DNA of 40,389 nt, taken from Verrucomicrobiota bacterium. GTDB taxonomy: Bacteria; Verrucomicrobiota; Verrucomicrobiia; Limisphaerales; UBA9464. The DNA is taken from positions 1-40,389 of the forward strand of contig CANGMH010000004.1 of assembly GCA_947454005.1 (NCBI GenBank), given 5' to 3'. Below are positions 34,657 to 40,389 of this stretch, piece after piece. Made by a program: the position numbers and the translations under genes. Each line of letters begins with the position of its first letter. Positions within the stretch are counted from its first letter, which is position 1. Below the pieces are notes generated by a model. It saw only the letters and a list, made by a program, of their open reading frames with translations, was not told where the DNA came from and did not search any database.

Positions 34657-37600
34657 TAGCCTTCGCCCACGACGGGCAACGCGACGTCGACGAACCCTTC
34701 GGGCCCGACGGTGATCGTCTGCACGGTCTGCCAGCCGTCGGCCAACGTCGTGCTGGACTGGAGCACGAAAGTGCTGCCGGCCGGCGCGGCGAAGCGCGTC
34801 CGCGGCCCGTCCAGGTCGCCGAGCTGGACCCCGATCCGCAGAGCCTCGCCCGGGTCGCGAGGGTCGGTGCGGTTAAGGAACTCCTGCCGGTTGCTCAGGC
34901 CGTCGCCGTCCGGGTCGGCATCGCCGCCGTCGTTCCCGGTCGCGCGCAGCGGGTCGAGGCCGTTGGCGGATTCCCAGGCATCGGGCAGTCCGTCGAAATC
35001 GGAGTCGTCGGAACCCGGTGTCGGCCACGCGCTGGTCCATGATCCGGGCAGGGCGCCGAGCCGGTCTCGCGCGCTGCGTGCCAGAGAACGTCCGATCCCG
35101 GAAGTGCCGGCCGGCCACGGCGGCTGGGCGGAGTAGCCGACCTCTTCCACGAGGACGTACGGCGTGGTCCCGAGGTCGGGCACGCCGGGCTTGAGCAGGC
35201 GGATGCTCTCGCCGTCATCCTTGAGCACGCCGTGCCATGGACCGACCACGACGGCATCCGCCGGGAGCCCGTAACGGGCGCGGAAGCGACCGAGCGCCGC
35301 GACGTCGTCGCGCGGATCGAACGCGACCAGCACCACGTGGCCGTCGGGCGGCACCACGGTCTTCGCCGGGAGATCCAGATCGATCCCGCCGCGCACGCGC
35401 CAGGTTTCCTGTGGGCGCGCCGGATCGCCGAGTGACAACGGGACCGGTCCGGTGTTCCGGAGGTCGATGAACTCGCCGGTGGTGTCGTCCGCACCTATTG
35501 CGGTCGGCGGCGGCCGGAAATGGATCTCGTCGAACACCAGCGGACCGACGAGCGGCGCGGAGTTCGGGCGTCCGGGCGTCGCCGAGACGCCGGCGAGGAA
35601 GCGTTCGTCGTCCGGCCCGAGCACCTCGCGGCCGAAGCTCACGCCGTTCTCCGAGGCGCCGAACTCCGTGCCGTGGTGCCAGCCGGTGAGGTCTCCTTCC
35701 GCGCTCGCCGAGAAGATCCAGATCGCGCCGCCGGTGCGGGGCAACGCGAACGTCGCGCCGAGTTGTTCCTTGCGCAGCGCGATGGCGCCGCCCGCCGGGA
35801 TCTTCGTGCCCGGGGGCACGCGCCAGCGCTTGGGCTGGCGGAGGTCGTCGCTCAACCACCCGCCGCCGATGTCCGCGGGCGCCGCGGAAGGATCCGAGAG
35901 CTCGACGAAATCGCTGTCGCCGGCGCGCGGGTTGGCGAGGATTTCGTCTATGCGGACCGTGGGCACGACCGCGGGCGCGGGGTCGGCGAGGCCGGGGGAT
36001 CCGCCCGGGGCCGCGCTGAGACGCAACGGCGCGCCCGATGTCCCGGACGACGCGACGAGCGAGAATCCGGCCCCGTCCGCCAACGGATCGCGCGAGGGAT
36101 GATAGGTGAGGTCCACCCATGTCTCACCGACCGGGCCGAGCATCGTGAGGCGTTCTCCGTCGCCGGCGAGGTCCCCGTCGTAGGTGCCCGCGACCCCGGT
36201 GACGCCGGGATAACGGCTGGCGAACGCCGCGGGATCCCGCACCAGCAGCACATGTCCGCCGGGCGCGACCTGGGTGATGGCGCCGCCCGCCGCGAAGACG
36301 AACTGCACGCCGCGGACGAACCGGCTCCCGACGAGGTCGACGACGCGGTCGGAGATGTTCTCCAGCTCGATGAACTCGAAGCTTCCCGAGGGATATGGGC
36401 TGCCGGCGGGAGGCGGGGCAGGATGGTACATCAGCTCGCTCACCACGATGGGCGGAGGCCGGAGCGTGAAACTGGTGGAGACGGCCCGCGACCATGGCGA
36501 ACTCATGCGCGGCCCGCCGCTCGCGGACTGGCGCTTGGTCGCGTCGAAGGACCGGACCATCAGCCTCGTGTCGGCGCCGATCGTGACCGGGCCGGAGTAG
36601 AACCTGGCGGACGCGCTCGGGACGTTGGTGAGACCCGCGCGGCGTGGATCGCTGCCGTCGAGCGTGTAGTAGATCAGCGCGCCGGCGGGTCCGGTGAGCG
36701 TGACGGTCGAACCTGCCGCGACCACGCCGCCCGCAGGGATGATCCCCGGCGGCTGGGCCAGTTGTCGGTCGATGAAGTCCACCCGGTTCGAGAGCCAGCT
36801 CTTCATCCGGACGACCTCGGCTTGGTAGGTCCCGCCGCGGGGACGGTTCTCCGGCCAACGTTTCCCTTCGCGGACCTCGGCGGGCCGGACTTCGTCGGCG
36901 AACCGGTCCACGAGCGCGTGCAGGTTGGCGGTCGAGAACGGTCCGCCGTCGCGCAGCTCCTGGTAGCGGTCGAGATAGAGCTGGTAGAAGTCGGGGTCCT
37001 GGAAGAGGCGTCCCCACCACGAATAGGTGAAGAAGTAATCCGATCCGCCGCCGCCCCAGGCGCGGGGATTCGCGTCGCGTCCGTCGGTGGATCCGAGCGT
37101 CCGGTCGAAATCCCAGATCGGCCCGAAGGTGATCTTGCCGCCGCGCGGTTTGTGCAGATAGGTGCTGAGCCGGAGGCAATCCGGGTTGGCGGAGAGGACG
37201 TTGAGCAGGTGGTGGTCGACCCACGAACCGGTGTCGATGTACGCGGCGTAACCGGTCTGCGGGCTCCGCCAGTTCGCTCCGGTGAGCGCGCGGTTGAAGG
37301 CGAGGAAATGGTTCCGGATGTATTGCTCCTGCGGATCGCGCTGGGCCGTCTCGATCACCGGCTCCTTGGGGTCGACGTAGCCGAGCGTGTCGCCACCGGT
37401 GTTGAAACCGCTGTCGCCGGGATCGAGGCGGTCCACCTTCAGCAGGTATCCGCCGGTGACCTCCGGGGCGGCCCGGTCCTCGGGCTGGAGCTTGTCGATG
37501 TCGACGCGATGCTTGCCGATGCCGATCTTCTCCTCGAGCACGTAAGTGCCGAACCATTGCGCCGCGGTGAGGGTGCCGCCGCGGTTCAGGTACACCTCGA

Positions 37601-39581
37601 CGAAGCGCGTCCGCGGCGCGTAGCGGCCGATCCGGCGGCTCAGCTCGTACATGAAGGGGTTGTGGATCTGCACGAGGTCGAAGTTGTTCGGCGCGTAGAG
37701 CACCCACTCGGATTCCGCCGGCATGCCGAGCACGCCCTTCTCCACGTCCTGGTCGAACTCGTCCCACCATTCGACCGCCCAGCTCGCCTTGGTGATCCCC
37801 GCGGTGCTCGACCCGCGCACCTTCGCGCCGCCGCGCGTGGCGAACGTGGGCGCGCGAGCCAGCGAGGTGAGACCGTCCACCGGCTCGAAGAGCTCGAAGG
37901 TCACCGGCGTGTTGACGGACTGCGAGATCTGCTTGCCGAAGGTGGAGATCACCAGGACCGGCAGCGCCGAGGTGAACGTCGGCGTCTGGAACGGGCTCTC
38001 GCTCAGCCTCAGATAGGTCTCGCTGCGGGGCGGACCGGGCAGCAGTCCCGGCGCGAAGGCCCGGGCGCGGACCTGCACCGTGGTCTCCAGATGGAGCGGT
38101 CCCTCGTACAACGGCGACGAAGCGTTCGGCATCGTGCCGTCGAGCGTGTAGCGGACCGATGTCCCGGCGCCCTCCGCGGAGAGCCGCACCGTCGCCGACG
38201 TGGTGTACGGCCCGCCCGCCCGCGAGAAAGCGACGGTGGACGCGAAGCCTTGGCCGGAGACGCTGTTCGGCGCGCCCGGCGTCGGCGTGGTGAAGTAGCC
38301 GGTGCGGTCCGCAGCGCCCTGCACCCGACCGTAGCTCACATCGCGCGTCTGCGGCGGATAGCTGGGACCGAAGTCGGAGACGACTTGTCCGTCCGGCGCC
38401 ACGAGGGCGAGATAGCCTCCTTTGGCGGAGAGCTTGAAGTTGGTGTGCAGCCTGCCGGTGATGTTCGTCTTGTCCTTCTGCGAGGCGAAGACGACCAAGC
38501 GCGTGGCCGGCGCCAGCGCGATGTCGGGGAACCGCCATTTCCCGGGCACCGCCGCGTCGTCGGTGAGGGACCATCCGAGCAGCTTCACGGTCGAGACGCC
38601 GCCGTTGTGGACCTCGATCCAATCCGAGCTGTCGTTGTCCTCGTCGACCAGCGTCCGGTCGTCGTCGGCCATGAACTCGGAGAGGGTCACCGCCGTGCGC
38701 GAGGACTTCGGGTCGAGCGTGATGCGCCACGCGTCCCCGGCGAAGGCGTTGGCCCGGCCCGTGTCGTCGGTGATACCGTGGCCGTCCCGCCAGGTGAAGG
38801 TCACCGGACCCGGCGCCGGTTGCGTGAACCGGAACAAGAAGTGGTCCGGCGCCACGGTGTCCATCGAGGTGGCCGGGACGCCGTTGACCAAGAGGTCCGC
38901 GGCATCGATCCCTGCGACGGGTTCGCTGAAGACGACCTCGGCGGTGTCGATGGCGTCGACCGTCGCCCGGGCCACCGGCAAGCGGGACACGACCACCGGC
39001 GGTTCGAGGTCGCGCTCGGCGACGAGCGTCGCGGCGAAGGCGAAGTCGTCGCTGCCGGCCAGCGACGCGTTGGACGCCAGCACCGCCAGCACGTTGGTCC
39101 CGTCGACCATGACGTCCCAAGGGCGCGCAACCGGGAAATCCTCGGCGGTCGGCGGTTCGTCGAGCGGGCTGATCGCGAGGGTGGCGTGGCCGGGCTCGCC
39201 GTCGGGCATGTTGTGGCGCGCGACCTCGCGGCCGTTGATCCAGGCCACGAAACCGTCGTCCGCCAGCGCGCGCAGCGTGAGCTTGCCGATATCGGCGACC
39301 GCGCCAGCCACGAACGTCCGACGCAGGTACACGCCCGGATAGCCGCCGCGCATATCCTTGAGCTCGGTGCCCGCGAGAGGCAGACCGTAGAAGAACGGAG
39401 CCGGTCCGGCGCTCCACGTGGAATCGTCGAAGCCCGGCGAGCGCCAATCCGACGGCGGCCCGGAGCGCGCCGGGAGCAGGCGCCAATCGCCGGCGGGACC
39501 GAGGACCTCCTCGGCGCGCGCGCCGGATCCGGAGAGGAACAGCGCGGCGAAGAGGCACGAGGAGATGAGGCGGAGGTCCAT
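34632..39581 (-). CDS. Giant exported CotH-kinase protein with lamin-tail domains, chitobiase C-terminal-like repeats, calcium-type repeat and FYRV-type C-terminal module
   Basis: Signal peptide MDLRLISSCLFAALFLSGSGARA; lamin-tail motifs (LSEFMADDDRTLVDEDNDSSDWIEVHNGG, VSELMYHPAPPP…FIELENISDRVVDL, IDEILANPRAGDSDFVELSDPS); VRYTLDGTMPNASSPLYEGP and IYYTLDGSDPR; CotH motif FGPIWDFDRTLGS; DSDFDGLPDAWESANGLDPL; C-terminus YYRVVPAP*. Confidence 0.92.
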   Translation of the reverse strand: MDLRLISSCLFAALFLSGSGARAEEVLGPAGDWRLLPARSGPPSDWRSPGFDDSTWSAGPAPFFYGLPLAGTELKDMRGGYPGVYLRRTFVAGAVADIGKLTLRALADDGFVAWINGREVARHNMPDGEPGHATLAISPLDEPPTAEDFPVARPWDVMVDGTNVLAVLASNASLAGSDDFAFAATLVAERDLEPPVVVSRLPVARATVDAIDTAEVVFSEPVAGIDAADLLVNGVPATSMDTVAPDHFLFRFTQPAPGPVTFTWRDGHGITDDTGRANAFAGDAWRITLDPKSSRTAVTLSEFMADDDRTLVDEDNDSSDWIEVHNGGVSTVKLLGWSLTDDAAVPGKWRFPDIALAPATRLVVFASQKDKTNITGRLHTNFKLSAKGGYLALVAPDGQVVSDFGPSYPPQTRDVSYGRVQGAADRTGYFTTPTPGAPNSVSGQGFASTVAFSRAGGPYTTSATVRLSAEGAGTSVRYTLDGTMPNASSPLYEGPLHLETTVQVRARAFAPGLLPGPPRSETYLRLSESPFQTPTFTSALPVLVISTFGKQISQSVNTPVTFELFEPVDGLTSLARAPTFATRGGAKVRGSSTAGITKASWAVEWWDEFDQDVEKGVLGMPAESEWVLYAPNNFDLVQIHNPFMYELSRRIGRYAPRTRFVEVYLNRGGTLTAAQWFGTYVLEEKIGIGKHRVDIDKLQPEDRAAPEVTGGYLLKVDRLDPGDSGFNTGGDTLGYVDPKEPVIETAQRDPQEQYIRNHFLAFNRALTGANWRSPQTGYAAYIDTGSWVDHHLLNVLSANPDCLRLSTYLHKPRGGKITFGPIWDFDRTLGSTDGRDANPRAWGGGGSDYFFTYSWWGRLFQDPDFYQLYLDRYQELRDGGPFSTANLHALVDRFADEVRPAEVREGKRWPENRPRGGTYQAEVVRMKSWLSNRVDFIDRQLAQPPGIIPAGGVVAAGSTVTLTGPAGALIYYTLDGSDPRRAGLTNVPSASARFYSGPVTIGADTRLMVRSFDATKRQSASGGPRMSSPWSRAVSTSFTLRPPPIVVSELMYHPAPPPAGSPYPSGSFEFIELENISDRVVDLVGSRFVRGVQFVFAAGGAITQVAPGGHVLLVRDPAAFASRYPGVTGVAGTYDGDLAGDGERLTMLGPVGETWVDLTYHPSRDPLADGAGFSLVASSGTSGAPLRLSAAPGGSPGLADPAPAVVPTVRIDEILANPRAGDSDFVELSDPSAAPADIGGGWLSDDLRQPKRWRVPPGTKIPAGGAIALRKEQLGATFALPRTGGAIWIFSASAEGDLTGWHHGTEFGASENGVSFGREVLGPDDERFLAGVSATPGRPNSAPLVGPLVFDEIHFRPPPTAIGADDTTGEFIDLRNTGPVPLSLGDPARPQETWRVRGGIDLDLPAKTVVPPDGHVVLVAFDPRDDVAALGRFRARYGLPADAVVVGPWHGVLKDDGESIRLLKPGVPDLGTTPYVLVEEVGYSAQPPWPAGTSGIGRSLARSARDRLGALPGSWTSAWPTPGSDDSDFDGLPDAWESANGLDPLRATGNDGGDADPDGDGLSNRQEFLNRTDPRDPGEALRIGVQLGDLDGPRTRFAAPAGSTFVLQSSTTLADGWQTVQTITVGPEGFVDVALPVVGEGYYRVVPAP
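34635..34769 (-). other. C-terminal module, copy 4 (FVLQSSTTLADGWQTV…YYRVVPAP)
   Basis: Same layout as the three modules in the left part of the window. Confidence 0.75.
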
Positions 39582-39716
39582 GGCGGTTCGGTCGGATCCT
39601 AGCCGGCCGCGTAGCAGATTGCCATCCACGGGATCGGGCCGGCGCGCCCGGGTCCTTGTCGGGCCGAAAACTTCGCCTCGACAGTCGGGGTGCGGTTCCT
39701 AGTCTCCGCGTCCTTT

Positions 39717-40389
39717 ATGAATCGTACTCCGCACGTGGCCGTCGTCGGCGCCACAGGTGCCGTCGGCGTCGAGATGATCGAAACGCTCGAGAAGCGCGGT
39801 TTCCCGGTCGGGAAGCTCACGCTGCTCGCCTCCGCCCGTTCCGCGGGCAAGACGATGAAGTTCAAGGGCGTCGACCACGTCGTCGCCGAGCTGACCCCGG
39901 ATTCGTTCCGCGGGATCGACATCGCCTTGTTCAGCGCCGGCGGCTCGATCTCGAAGGAGTTCGGTCCCGTCGCCGCGGCGGCGGGCTGCGTCGTGGTGGA
40001 CAACTCGAGCGCGTTCCGCATGGATCCCGACGTGCCGCTCGTGGTGCCGGAGATCAACGGCGCCGATGTGAAGCGGCACAAGGGCATCATCGCGAACCCG
40101 AACTGCACCACCGCGATCACCTTGATGGCGCTGTACCCGCTGCACCAGGCGTTCGGCGTGAAGCGCGTCTTCGCGTCGAGCTACCAGGCCGTCTCCGGCA
40201 CCGGCGCCAAGGCCGTCGAGGAGCTGGACCGCCAGGTGCGGGATTTCGCCGCCGGCCGGCCGGTGACCAAGGAGGTCTATCCGCACCAGATCGCCTTCAA
40301 CGTGCTGCCGCAGGTCGATTCGTTCCTCGCGACCGGCTACACGAAGGAGGAGATGAAGATGGAGAACGAAGGCCGCCGGATCATGCACC
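39717..40389 (+). CDS. asd: Aspartate-semialdehyde dehydrogenase, truncated at window end
   Basis: VAVVGATGAVGVEMIETLEKRGFPVGKLTLLASARSAGK; VVVDNSSAFRMDPDVPLVVPEING; IIANPNCTT; YQAVSGTGAKAVEEL. No stop before the window end, so absent from the ORF track. Confidence 0.95.
   Translation, partial: MNRTPHVAVVGATGAVGVEMIETLEKRGFPVGKLTLLASARSAGKTMKFKGVDHVVAELTPDSFRGIDIALFSAGGSISKEFGPVAAAAGCVVVDNSSAFRMDPDVPLVVPEINGADVKRHKGIIANPNCTTAITLMALYPLHQAFGVKRVFASSYQAVSGTGAKAVEELDRQVRDFAAGRPVTKEVYPHQIAFNVLPQVDSFLATGYTKEEMKMENEGRRIMH

Noticed and set aside
35520-39602. 1360-aa plus-strand ORF
   Set aside because: Antisense to the confidently identified CotH/lamin-tail gene; low-information R/G/E/V composition typical of GC shadow frames.
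1-40389. CRISPR arrays, rRNA/tRNA genes, transposases, phage genes
   Set aside because: No regularly spaced repeats, tRNA-like cloverleaf sequence, or recognisable mobile-element proteins were noticed by eye; a tRNAscan/Infernal run would be needed to exclude them.

Overview
This is a high-GC bacterial window whose gene content and protein architectures resemble Verrucomicrobia. I assign it by family resemblance only; no search was run. Left part (1-14718): a co-directional run with a pilus/secretin gene set that looks like Akkermansia Amuc_1101 (partial)-Amuc_1100-Amuc_1099-Amuc_1098. It is followed directly by four large exported proteins: a predicted 7-bladed beta-propeller, a Gly-rich protein with a G8 tract, a beta-solenoid-like protein and a multidomain S8 protease. 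Middle part: coaE, pyrE (-), an exported sugar isomerase-like / Gfo-Idh-MocA pair (-), a DbpA-type DEAD-box helicase, endonuclease III (-) and a GT2 glycosyltransferase (-). Right part: LPS/surface glycan genes (rfaE1, gmhB, three GT4s, a WecA/TagO-like transferase, lpxK, an LpxL-like acyltransferase, waaF) with menG/ubiE (-) and moeA among them. The right end has a ~5 kb lamin-tail/CotH-kinase exported protein gene (-) and a partial asd. The most interesting signal is a shared C-terminal module. Four otherwise unrelated predicted exported proteins all end in exactly [FY][FY]RV-x-x-x-P-stop (FFRVVRLP, YFRVTYEP, FYRVILAP, YYRVVPAP), preceded by a ~45-aa Y-x-V-x-x-S...W domain. Three of the four lie directly downstream of the secretin. 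I propose, as inference, that this is a C-terminal sorting/secretion module linked to the secretin system. I saw no CRISPR array, rRNA, tRNA or transposase.
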